From Klebsormidium nitens (lineage: Eukaryota > Streptophyta > Klebsormidiophyceae > Klebsormidiales > Klebsormidiaceae), in NCBI GenBank assembly GCA_000708835.1, contig DF237151.1, forward strand, positions 1 to 64,000: a stretch of 64,000 bases of DNA, read 5' to 3'. Both the position numbers and the translations under genes were made by a program. Of the stretch, positions 47,801 through 57,882 are shown piece by piece; position 1 is the stretch's first letter; every line of letters begins with the position of its first letter. The notes below the pieces were generated by a model. That model saw only the letters and a program-made list of their open reading frames with translations, searched no databases and was not told the origin of the DNA.

Positions 47801-50800
47801 CGATTTAGCAAGGGTATGACGTTTTCAGTTCGATGTTTTTGTTTGATAATTTAGCAAGCGTTCAGCACTTCAGGTCTCTGTTTAAATCGCACGGAGTGAA
47901 ACGATTGGATGGGGCAGTGGGTTGGGAATCCCAGAGAGCAACTCTTGGGCAATGAGAACCGTGGCGTTGAATCGAGCGACAAATACACTCTACGAAAGAA
48001 GCAGGCCAAGCGCAGACGGCGACTAGTCCGTACAACGAAGCAGGAAGCCCGAGTCAAACGCCGTCAATAACCCAATCACTGTTTTCCAAAGCCGCTGAGT
48101 ATTGGCAGATATCCCCCCCCCCCCGGAAAGAATTCAAGCCCACCCACCTGACGGGACCCACGCATCCATGGGGATCGCCTCGGCGCAGCGCTTCTGGGAG
48201 AAGAACCCCCCCACTAGGATGTTGAAACCCAAAACTCCGTCCTTTGTCGCGGGCATGTAAGCGAGATCGTTGATATGCGGGTGCTCGTACAAATCGTGCG
48301 TCCCAACCACTGCCACGTTCCACTTGCGGGGCAGGTTCGTGATGTCGAGATTGCCCTTCTTGTTGTTATTGATGTAGTCGTTGAGGGCAATGTTGTAAGG
48401 AATTGTGTCGAGAATCTGCACGAATGATGAGATTCTTTAAAAAACGGTTTTGTGAAGGTTACCTGGACAATCTGCGTCGGTTTTCACTATCAACGAAAGA
48501 GAGCCATAGGTTTGATCTAGTCGTATAGCCGTTGACAGATTTGCTCGGTTTTGAGATAAGGTGCTATATCCTTAAAACGGATCTAGAATACCAGGCGCGC
48601 TTCATCTGCTTTCCTTCACATATAGTCTTGCAGGTATAATCGTGCTCAACTGGACGGTACAACCGCTTAGCGACTCCTGTTCATCAGAAGCCGAACGCCA
48701 AAGCCGTTTCCACTTGGCAGAGCCAGCATCAAGACTTCTTTTACAAAACACCCAGGTAACCTGAAAGTCGGACAAGTGTCAGAATGCTTTTTCAAGTCCA
48801 CTTGAAAAGGGGGAAGAAGAAAGTCCAACTCAAACTCACCTCCTCAGGATCGATGCCTGCAAGGGGGCTCCCCACCCCATTGCGCACGTTGTCCATCCCC
48901 GACTGAATCGCGGACAACCCGTGCTCCTCAAAACCCTTCATGATTTCCGGAACGTCCTCCAGCAGGATTCCACGCAGCTGGTAGTTCTGACGCGTGGTGA
49001 TGTCAGCGCAGCCGTCAGCACCGTACTTTGCGATCACGCTGGCGAGGTATGCGGTCTGCTTGGCCGTGACGATGCCGTTGGGGATCTTGAGCCGCATCAT
49101 GAAGCGCCCGGCTGTAGAGGAGGGTTAAGAATTGGGTTAAGTAGCTGATGTGGGTAACGTAACAAGGTTGGGTATATAGTGCATTGATCGAGCAGGGTTT
49201 TTGCGACAGGTATGCTTGCAGGCTGCGGAGGCTGAGGGAGACTTTGAGGCACGTCATGGATAATCAGCAGCGAGGAGGTTTGGAGCAAGTCCATTATTGA
49301 CGACCTGTTTTCGGGGGCTTGTTGGTGGAACCTGGTAGTAAAGTAAACTCAGCTATCCGTGTCACGTCTCCTATCTCTCTTGGGTGGCCTTTGAAATTGA
49401 ATCCCTAGGTCCGTTTTCAATTGAAGAACATATGCGCAGCCTTCAAACATGGTGGCAAATCCAGTCAGTACTGCTGCTTGCACCAGTAGTGAGTTCCTCT
49501 CCCCCTCGACTTCGTATACCTTCTAACATGACCCTGGCCATGATTGTGCACCGGCATGCACCCACAACCTCGTTTCTAACAAACCGCCCTCCTTCTGTGT
49601 TACAATCGAAGGTACACTTGTGCACCTGAGAATGGAGCGAGAAGTTATCTGCCGATCCAGACCGCATCCTCAAATATGGCTTCAGCGACCAAGCTGGCCC
49701 GGTGGGCACTGATTAATTGCCTGACGGGGGCCCATTCCCCCAACGCCCTTTGAGAAAAGTAGTGCAAATCCACTCACGTGTGCGCTTGCGCCTGTGGAAG
49801 AGCCCCATCCACTTGAGCCGGACGTCAATGTCGTCCTTGCCTTCTTTCGTTTTGTCCACCTCCGCAAAGCCCTGCTCTGCCAAGTCCTTGATCCGCATCT
49901 CCGTAAACAGTTTCATGGGCTCAGCCCCTAGCTTGATCTGCGAGCCAGTGTAAAGAGGTGCGAGTAAGTAAACATGGGGTGGGAATAATGGCACTTTTAG
50001 TTGGGGACTTCAACCGTTCACGTTGATTGTCAAACCCGCAAAGCCTTGCTCCGCGAGGTCCTTGATTCTCGTCTTTGACAGCGGATTCAGCCGGCTAGAT
50101 CTGCTAACATGAAGTAAGTGCAAGGTGAGAGTATTGACAGTCTGGATTTGGACATTCGGAAAATCAACATTCACTAGATAGCCATTGCACCCCTGTCGAT
50201 GGTCAGCCCAAAGTTTGCTTCGTCCAAGCGGTTCTCAGAAGAAATCGAAAACCCAGATCTGCCACAGACATGCAACTTGGTGCTAAACTTGCCCTCTACG
50301 CGTACTCGCAGCTTCCGCATACCTTGTAACGGCTCACCCAACAACTGCCTACACTCAGATCTCCTTTCCAAATTATCGTCCCTTATGCAGCGGCAACAAA
50401 AGCTCGATCCAATACCTGTCCCCGAGCACCAAGGAGGCCAATCAACCAAATACATTTTTACGTGACCACATCAAGCTGATGAAACTTCACTTTACCCAGA
50501 TCACTTCTATCTGAAACAGAGTGAATTTGTGCGGAAGCAACGCCTATCTATTCGCACATCATCATACAATTGCAAAAGTCTGCATGTAAAACCAGGACAA
50601 TACCACCCACTCCTTCTGATGTCTATATCGCTACATCACACTGATCGTGCTGAGACCTCACCCACAAGCTTAATCCACAGCTATTCCAGCTCAATCTGTC
50701 CACCGCAACTTCCAAGACGCAAGCTGAGCTTATGCGCATCCCCAGAAGATCAATCCACAGCAAACATCGTCACACGCACCTTTTCAGCTGGGTTTAGACT

Positions 50801-51151
50801 GGCTTGGAACTCCTTCTTCAGCTCCCAAAACCCCTCCTCATTCTTGGCCACCCGAGGCACCAACCGTTCCGCATCGACCTGTGGGGGGGCACTTTCCCCC
50901 TGCATCGGCGGGGGGGGCGCCGTAGCGACCGCCTTTGCGGCCACATCCCTGGGTTTCTTCTCGGGCACCTTTTCAGTGGCGGAGATCACCGAGGCCCTGT
51001 TTTGGGGGGGTGCGGCGCACGGGGCAGCCTTCTTTGGCAGCGGCATTGCACGAAGGCCGGCGAATTGGGGCCCCAGTGCAGCATGTGGGTTAGCGGCAAA
51101 CCCGGCTGGGGTTTGGGAGACGCCCGTGCGGGTTAATGTGGCAGCCTTCAT
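44893..51151 (-). CDS. NIR: Plastid ferredoxin-nitrite reductase
   Basis: Eight exons on the minus strand: 51151-50780, 49937-49778, 49111-48840, 48415-48148, 47744-47464, 46421-46242, 45827-45678 and 45111-44893 (TGA). Phases agree, giving 633 residues. The enzyme reduces nitrite to ammonium with six electrons from reduced ferredoxin, using siroheme and a 4Fe-4S cluster. The four cluster/siroheme ligands are visible as C-x5-C (CTGSQFC, 514 and 520) and C-x3-C (CPNTC, 555 and 559). Other family blocks are DIDVRLKWMGLFHRRK, GCADITTRQNYQLRG, SGMDNVRN, NLPRKWNVAVVG and EHPHINDLAYMP. The first about 60 residues are Ala/Ser/Pro-rich and basic, a plausible plastid transit peptide. The next gene block upstream and divergent is the plastid nitrite transporter. 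At least five introns hold decayed exon-boundary copies. Confidence 0.95.
45190..45240 (-). repeat. Copy of NiR exon 8 head in intron 7
   Basis: The plus-strand phrase GAGCCCAATGTCCGCCACTC at 45207-45226 mirrors the real exon start around 45090-45111 (GAACCCGATGTCCGCCACTT), including the adjoining acceptor. It lies about 120 bp upstream in the direction of transcription. Confidence 0.75.
45405..45660 (-). repeat. Copy of NiR exon 7 tail plus donor in intron 7
   Basis: The plus-strand phrases GTGTCCGCCGGTGACTGTTC then CCCAAGTGCG (45479-45514), preceded by AGGCGCAGTCCCTCGTGAA (45409-45427), match the region around the real donor (GTCCGCAGGTGTTCGGACAG, and AGGCGCTTCCTCGTGA at 45639). The copy lies about 210 bp downstream in the direction of transcription and is eroded. 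Confidence 0.65.
45828..45950 (-). repeat. Copy of NiR exon 7 acceptor and head in intron 6
   Basis: AACTGGCTGCCCGTGCACGA at 45899-45918 repeats the real exon head AACTGGCTGCCCGTGCAGGA at 45806-45825. The flanking intron phrase ACGTCAGCAAAGAGTGG is echoed by ACGTCAGCAGTGG at about 45945. The unit length is about 93 bp. Confidence 0.85.
46422..46870 (-). repeat. Three decayed copies of NiR exon 6 acceptor and head in intron 5
   Basis: The first copy, 46472-46590, keeps GTTCTGTTCGACCGTCATGC, AGCTCGCCGCTGCCGAACTC, ATGTCGTCGGCCTG and the following GGAGGTTAACGGAGGGTTAG almost unchanged from the real boundary at about 46340-46450. Further copies at about 46630-46720 and 46780-46860 are progressively eroded. 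Spacing is about 140-150 bp. Confidence 0.92.
47250..47463 (-). repeat. Copies of NiR exon 5 tail plus donor in intron 5
   Basis: The real boundary at 47440-47520 (ACCTTAACCTCACCTGCAAC, CGGCACCAACACGCCCACGA) is repeated at about 47315-47400 with donor at 47331, 133 bp away. A further eroded trace lies at about 47285-47315 (CCTTTAACTGCACCGAATCC). Confidence 0.88.
50030..50115 (-). repeat. Copy of NiR exon 2 head in intron 1
   Basis: GCAAAGCCTTGCTCCGCGAG then GTCCTTGATTCTCGTCTTTG (50038-50078) repeats the real exon 2 interior at about 49864-49905 (GCAAAGCCCTGCTCTGCCAA, GTCCTTGATCCGCATCTCCG). It lies about 175 bp upstream in the direction of transcription. Confidence 0.82.
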
Positions 51152-53566
51152 GGTTGCTACAGAGTGCCGTCCAATGTTGATGCTCTGTCGGCCTATCAAA
51201 GGGGCGCTGCAGGCTTTCACTCCAGGGGAAATACTTGAAGTGTGCCTGTCGTGATCAGCTTACGTATAGAGGGTGAAGGGTCTGAGATGCTGAGCTGAAC
51301 TCTCCACGGAACAACCAAGGAAGGGCTGATCTAAGTAGTAGTGAATATGGACTTTGGATCGAGTCACCTGCGAAAAATCTCTCCAACTTGCCAGCTTCTT
51401 CTGAGCGCCCCTTAGCAGATCTCAATGCATATGCTCGAGTAAGATAGCAGCAGTAAGCGTGGCACCAAAATGCTTTGTACGACTGCAATGCCGAGGGTTG
51501 TGAAGATGACCTTGCAAGCTTCAGCGATCTGAAGAGATCTGAGATTAGTGCTTTGAAGCAGGCCAAGAGAAGGAAGACCCAAGGAGCTAGGTAGCCATGC
51601 AATCCAGCAGTGGAACTGTTCGGAAGGGACGGGCCAATGGTCAATGTGATCTGGGCGCACTGACAAGTCATCTGGAGCTCAGTCGGGAGTCAGACAGCAC
51701 TACCTACCTGGTCTGGATTCTGGTCTGGTGTGCATTATTTGTTGGGCTTCGTTGGTTGCCTCTAGCTCAAAGAAGGGTGGCCGAAAGAGGACGCTGAGGG
51801 GATCCCGTGGCGACTCCTCTGCAAGATCAGCTGTGGAGGGAACGCAGTTCCAAAGGGCGGAAGGGGCACGAGTCGAGGCATTTGATTCGTCGCACATTTG
51901 CACGTGGTACCCGTGACTCTGACAGCACGGCTGATTGTGCCAGGCCACGTGTCAGGTCGACTGCGGCCCCGGCCGCGGGGCTTTTACGCGCGTGTGAACA
52001 TGGATCTGAACGCGCGCTCAGAGTTGTAGCACTGTGTCTAATAAAAGTCCAAAGGCTTCAGAGCTGAGTGACTCAGAAGAATCTACCGGCCACCTTGACG
52101 GTACCCAAAAGAGAGCCCGGTTATATAGTCCCGGGCCCTAAATAGGCATGAAGGGAGCACTTGATCAGTAAAACTTAAAAGACGAAGTGAGACTCGGAGC
52201 CTGCCATTGCATTGCTCATGCACGAGGGTGGTCGCATTTCGCTTTTGAATTGTGCTCTGAAGAGCCTGGAAAGCTGTGAGAAATCTCAAGCAATCTGCGG
52301 AGAACCTGCTGGGAACTCTTGAAGGGGAAGTATACTGCGTCCTTGCTGCGGACACTCTTCAAATCAACTCCTTCTGAGTTCGAGGACCGTGCTAGCTGCG
52401 GTTAATTAATATAAGGTGAGAGAGAGCAGAACGGCCTTCCTGATCAGAGTGCTGTAGCTGTACAGTCAAGAGCCTTCTGCAAGCAACATTCAGTATGTCT
52501 TCTCTCTCTGCCGACCAATCTGCTTCTCTCAGATAGGTCTACTTACAAGAAGCTTGATTGCATGTTAGGGCACATACTTGGTGTGCAATTCTGATTCGCT
52601 GGCATCCAATCTGCTTGTGCGCAATGTGCTTTTCGCACTGTGTCAGAACCTTGAGAAACTTCATTCAGTGTTCACAGCTGATTGGCGCTGCGTACTTATC
52701 GCCACTGGATATTGAAAATGCTGGGTCTCACGCAGTTCAGAAGTTCTTCAAACAGCAGACATAGCTCTTTTTTGACCACTTACAGCTGCCTCTAGCTCTT
52801 GACTGGACCTTCTGCATTTGATTCTCAACACCCTAATCTTGGAAATGGACTGTCATCCCTTTATTGCTCAAATTGTGCAGCAAAATGACAGGTTATTATT
52901 AGTCCATTGCTGTGAATCATCACTCCTCTGGCACTTGAAGTTTGACAGGTCATCTCCATAAGGTTCCCTCAAACGGCGTCCCCAGCTAGCATTTACTTTC
53001 ATGGCGTGCTCTGGTTTTTAGAGGAGCAAGCAGTATCACATTGCGCATTGAGGTTTATACGGAAGCTTGGACTGATCCTTTCTTCATGTAGCAAGTTTTC
53101 AGTAGCCACCGATGAAAGAAATTCTCCTCAGGCCAAAACTGATTTAGTGCAGCAGTCAACAACATCCCAAGTAGCAGAGGATCATGAGTCTCAGCTGCTT
53201 ACAAGTCCGGAGAAGAAAAGTGTATTTGACACTCCCTGGAGCCTACCTTCATTTCTAACACTAAAAGACTAGAAATGACTAATTTTTCATTTAGATTTAG
53301 TGGTTCTATCAGAACCGTTATGAAAGTGACTTTAGGACAGGAAGCCGTGCCTAAGTGCCTGAATTCAATTCTTTTCCCTGTCGTTACAGACTGTCTGTAC
53401 ATCACCTGGCCCTTGTCACCTAGTTGCAATGCTGTCAATGTCAGTTTAATGAAACAGCATCACTCGACATGTTCCGGTCCCTCTAGCTACTCTCCATCCG
53501 CAAAGAAAGTGCCCTTTCTCAGGCATACTCAGGAAACTACGTGTCTCGTCAATTCCTGCTGCAGAT
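51152..53566. promoter_or_regulatory. Shared 5' region between NiR and LYR-NAR1, no supported gene
   Basis: About 2.4 kb between divergent start codons. It must hold both promoters and, because an acceptor (CTGCTGCAG) lies two bases before the LYR start, probably a 5' untranslated intron for that transcript. Open frames here are short and match nothing I recognise. A CACGTG occurs in GGCCACGTGTCAGG near 51944. No known nitrate- or nitrite-response element could be assigned with confidence. Confidence 0.5.
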
Positions 53567-53842
53567 ATGCCCGCTCTTTGGCTTAACCCAACCCACGCCA
53601 ATGCCAACCGAACCGTCGTCCTCAGTCTCTACCGCCAGCTCCTTAGAGAGCTCGACAGAAACTCCCTAGGCCTCGGCCTTCTCGCCCGGGAGTCGCGCAA
53701 GAACGAGCTGCGGGGGTTTTTCATCCTGGGCCGCCAGGAAGAGTCCGTATACAACATAGAGAAGCTGCTTGATACGGGGCGCTACGTGCTCGAGCAACTG
53801 AGGCAAGGAAAGGTCCCGACCGGCGAACGGCCCTTCTTCTAA
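53567..53842 (+). CDS. Small LYR-motif protein (91 aa)
   Basis: A single open frame of 91 residues with LSLYRQLLREL near the N-terminus (LYR at 21-23), a later conserved-type Phe (RGFFILGRQEES) and a helical, charged C-terminus ending GERPFF. LYR (complex-1-LYR) proteins are small helical adaptors. Most work in mitochondria with acyl carrier protein and the Fe-S machinery to assemble respiratory complexes. Which member this is cannot be told. Its stop (53840-53842) is 9 nt before the ATG of the NAR1-type gene on the same strand, so the two frames probably share one transcript. An acceptor-like CTGCAG sits immediately before its ATG, implying an upstream 5' exon. Confidence 0.75.
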   Translation: MPALWLNPTHANANRTVVLSLYRQLLRELDRNSLGLGLLARESRKNELRGFFILGRQEESVYNIEKLLDTGRYVLEQLRQGKVPTGERPFF

Positions 53843-53851
53843 CGTGGCCAC

Positions 53852-56800
53852 ATGGCCGCTGTCCAAGTCGTCCGAACGAGCTCCGTTTGTGGCGCCGTCC
53901 GAAACTCCTCTGTGAGCTGCCGTGCGAGCCCCTCGGGGCAGCCCCTCCCCGTGCCTAGTTACCGCCCCTCCGCCCCTGCTTTGCGCAGCCGCTTCCTCTC
54001 TAAGCCTTTCCTACCCTCCTTGGCCCCCAGCAAACTAGCGCGAGCCTCAAAAAGCCCCACTCGCGCCAGCGTTGACATCAGCACCCCCTTTGGGACGGAG
54101 ATAACCACCGGCGGGGGGAATGGCGTGCAACCGACCCCCGTCGACTCCAAGGGTGACCTCACCCCGCGGACCAGTCAGATCCTGGACGTCCCGGTTCCGA
54201 GGGTTCTGAACGCGCGGCAAGTGTACGTCGCTGCCGCAAAGCTTGCGGTTGTTAAGGCGAAGTTGACGAACCTGAGGATTTTCCTCCAAGCGATAGTGGC
54301 TGGCGTTTTCATCGCCCTCGGGGGGGCGCTTTTTCTGACGGTCGGGGGGGCGTGCCCCACGATGCAGGCAAACAACCCTGGGCTTCACTCGTTCTTCAAG
54401 GGGCTCATCGGGCTGCCGTTCGGATTGACCCTCTGCGTCTTCACAGGTAAGGTCTGCAGTACTATCATCCCGCTGAATGTGCCAGCTGAATCGTGGCCAT
54501 TATTTTTCCTTAAGCAGTACAGGGTTCTGGAGTTTGCGAAACACGAGACTCAGTCAAAGTGCACTTGGTTCTGATCTACGAGTTCCTAGTACTGTCCCGG
54601 ACAAGGGCTATTAGGTTTTAAACTGCCCCCATTGGTCACACCATGCTGTTGATTGCCGTGTTTGCCATGACAGCGCACGTTCCCTTGCCTTAAGTTAACA
54701 TTGAACTCAGTGCGCTTCATGTACCGTTTGCTAAGTTTTGGGAAGGCCATCCCGTCCCAGATGCGACTTGCGCATACAAACTTTTGCATGCAGAAGATTC
54801 CATCCGAATAGCTTGTGCGTCAATGGAACATTTTGCTGGACAACATTCGTCTCAGAGGTCTAATCATACATTGGACTCTTGGACTCCATGCTTGAATCCC
54901 CATAAGCAGACACCATGCCTCTGTTGACAAGCTTTGAAAACGAGGCCCTCCCTTAAGTATGTTGTGCATTCAGGAAAAGTAAGCTTTGAGAATAATAAGC
55001 TCGAACTTCCAAACTGAAATTCTAACCCATAAAGTCACCTGCTGCGCGCCAATCCCCAACCTAAACCCACAAAGAAATCGTACCCGTTCCAGTCTGCCGA
55101 CCTTATAGTTCCGACAGATTACTATTCCAGATTGCCGTTTCTTCTTCTGCAAAGACCTCAAGGTGCGCTGGAAGATTGCCTTAGCAATTCCTCGATCTGG
55201 CTTCCACGACTCTCAAAGCAGGAGCGGAGCTTAGCGAGATACGGTCTGTCAACCATTTCAAAGCCAAAGGAATTGCGAACATTGCAATAATCGAGCTAAA
55301 CAGCTAGGATTGACTTTGGTGGTGCGTCTCTGCCAGGTGTCGAGCTGTTCACAGGGAACACCATGGTCATGACCGCGGGCTGGCTGGACGGGCGCATCTC
55401 CTTCGGGCAAGTCATGCGCAACTGGCTCTTCAGCTACACGGGGAATTTTTTCGGGTCGCTCCTGGCTGTGTGGGCCTTCTCCGTCGCTCAGATCTGTAAG
55501 TGGTGAAAGTCTCTGATGAACGCTTTATCCGCGAAGTAATCGGCAATCTTGGCAAGTGTCTGTAACTGCAATGGGCGGTTCGTAGGTCGTTCTAAGGGCC
55601 TCCTCTGTCGATCAGATCTGTTGGGCCATTAACATTTCTCTTCTTTCCTTCTGAGTGGGTCCAATTATCAGGACATTCTAGGACTCTCGTCGTCGGATTG
55701 ATTTTGCTGCGCTCCTTCTCGGGAAGAAGGGCGACCTTTCTTCCTCTGTTAGTTTTGGTACCCTTGTGAAGAATGCTCGCAGCGTTGTTGGATTGCTGCT
55801 CGACGTTTGCGCCCTCGTCGTAGTTCAGATGCCTGTACTAAGATGAAGGGTTCCGCTGCCCTCCTCATGACGGCTCGTAAACTGTATTATGCAACTTTCG
55901 AGAATATTGTCATCCCTGACTGACCCTTCACGGCGAACTGATGAGCCTTCCGTCGACTGCTGGATCTGAAATATTGTGTCTCCGTTGCAAGGAGACTTCG
56001 ATCTGGTCGACCTACCAGTCAAGCACATTTCTAACGAAACGCAGCCATTGTTCTGCACTGAATGCACTCAACAGTATCTTGGAAGTCGCTTGACGATCCA
56101 GAAGCATCCAGAAAGTCATGGCCAGGACTTCGCGCTCGTGTCAAGGCGTCAGAATGATGCGATAAACCCAACTTGAAGAAGGGTCTCAAAAGCATACGAA
56201 AGTCCTCAAAGGGCCACCATCCGACCGGAAACGCACAGAACCACTGATGCCTAATCGAACACTTCGACTTACCATTTCGTCTCCGATTCCGCTCTCTCTC
56301 AGTGCCGCATGCCGCTAGCCAAGCCACGTCGATCGGCCTGTCGGTTGCCAAGACTAGCTACCCCCTGGCGACGGTGTTTATGAGGGGAATACTCTGCAAC
56401 TGGATGGTCTGTATGGGTGAGTCGTTCGCCAGATTCCGCTCGTTCCGCTCGTTCTGCTCGTGCACCCAGTTTCCGTTCTGCCAGCGAACATCCGTGACTG
56501 CGAGAAACCGTTTTGAGAGGCTTCAGGGTTTGGTTCCGGGTGCGAGGGTGACATGATGGACGATTTCACTTGCCATTGTAACCGGCCATATGAGATCTGT
56601 GGCGCTAGTTCAGACCTTCAGTTCCGAAGTTGATGTGGAGGAGTTGAAGATTGAACTTCTCAGCTTCTGCATCATTGCTATCTTCGTTTTGTTCATTTTG
56701 TTTTCTCTGTTCCCGCTCCACAGACAAGTCCCCCAGTCTCTCTCCTTGCGGTGCCGCAGTTTTCGCGGGTTGACGCTGGGATGCGGCAGTATAACATGTT

Positions 56801-57882
56801 TCTACTGCCATTGCTTTGGAGCTGTTTGTGGTACTGACGCAGCGACGGATCCTGTACACGGAGTGACTTGTTTTTATGTCAGATTTCAAAGCCTCCCAAG
56901 GAAATGATACAACTTTCGCTGCGGTCATCTTCTATACCCAGCAGAGTGGCAGCTCAGCTTCTGGCGAACTTATTCGCCACAAACAAGTGATCCAGATTTT
57001 TGATGAGTCTGTGTAGCCGAGCAATTGAAACTTGTCACGTGCCCCTCTCGTGTGCAGCCGTCTGGATCGCGATCGCGTCCACCGACGGCGTCTCCAAGTA
57101 CGTCGGCATGTTCCTCACGATCAGCTCCTTCGTGGCGTTGGGCTTCGAGCATTCCGTCGCCAACATGTTCATCATCCCCTATGTAAGTTTGCCCATCGCT
57201 TATCCCTATTTCGCGCTTGATATGCGCGTTTGTTCCTCTGGGAGCTAAAGCTGTCTTCATCGTCAAAACCGGGGGTGAAGGTTTTCGATACCGTCTTCTT
57301 TCTGTGGCACCCACCTGAGCCCTATCGTCGTATCCCCGTCTTTTTGTTCTGCACACCCTCTGTTCTGTCGTACCTGCTGATTCATTTCTGATCGGTCCTA
57401 CTCTCCGTATTATGGGCAACACTTTGCCGCCGTTTTGTGTTGGATAGACTTAGGGTGCGAAGAGGCGACCAAGTTGTGCTTGCTGACGTCAGCACTTGTG
57501 GTGTTCGGGGTCTAGTACTGTTCAAGAAGCACGTTTTTCTTGGTCCACGAAGGATCTGTTTCGTAAGCTACTTGGGGCCTAGGAGGTTTGGGGATGGATC
57601 AAGCGGCAGCATGGCGGACTGCTCACGTTATGATTTATCTGCTGCTGTCTCATTGCGAACGGGGTCGTCGCTGCTGGAAAGCCTATCGCCTGAGAAACGT
57701 GCTGAACGCCTGTGTTATTAATGCAGGGAATGCTTTTGGGCGCTAACGTCAGCTGGTCTCAATACCTGCTGGGCAACCTGCTGCCGGTTAGTATCGGGAA
57801 CATTATCGGTGGCGCCTTTTGCATGGCGGGAGTCATGGGGTACTTCTACTCCGAGAACCTGAACAAGCCGAAAGAGGCTTGA
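53852..57882 (+). CDS. NAR1: Plastid formate/nitrite transporter (NAR1 type)
   Basis: Five exons: 53852-54446, 55337-55495, 56303-56416, 57058-57182 and 57727-57882 (TGA). Phases agree, giving 382 residues. FNT-family proteins are pentameric channels with six helices per subunit; algal NAR1 proteins carry nitrite (or bicarbonate) across the plastid envelope. Family marks seen: GVELFTGNT, RGILCNWMVCMAVWIA, GFEHSVANMF and NLLPVSIGNIIGGA. The first about 70 residues are Ser/Arg/Pro-rich and nearly free of acidic residues, fitting a plastid transit peptide. Bacterial homologues are about 280 residues, so the excess is this leader. It lies divergent to nitrite reductase, matching a role in nitrite supply. 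Intron 1 carries TIR element copy 3. Confidence 0.93.
54988..55128. mobile_element. Short TIR element, copy 3, in NAR1 intron 1
   Basis: The left end GAGAATAATAAGCTCGAACT and the right end complementary to GACAGATTACTATTCC form imperfect inverted repeats. The interior ACCTGCTGCGCGCCAATCCC, then CCTAAACCCAC and GTACCCGTTCC, aligns with copies 1 and 2. This is the most eroded of the three. Confidence 0.65.

Noticed and set aside
44893-57882. Bacterial-type nitrite operon or contamination
   Set aside because: Both genes are intron-rich and have N-terminal leaders typical of plastid targeting, so they are nuclear genes.
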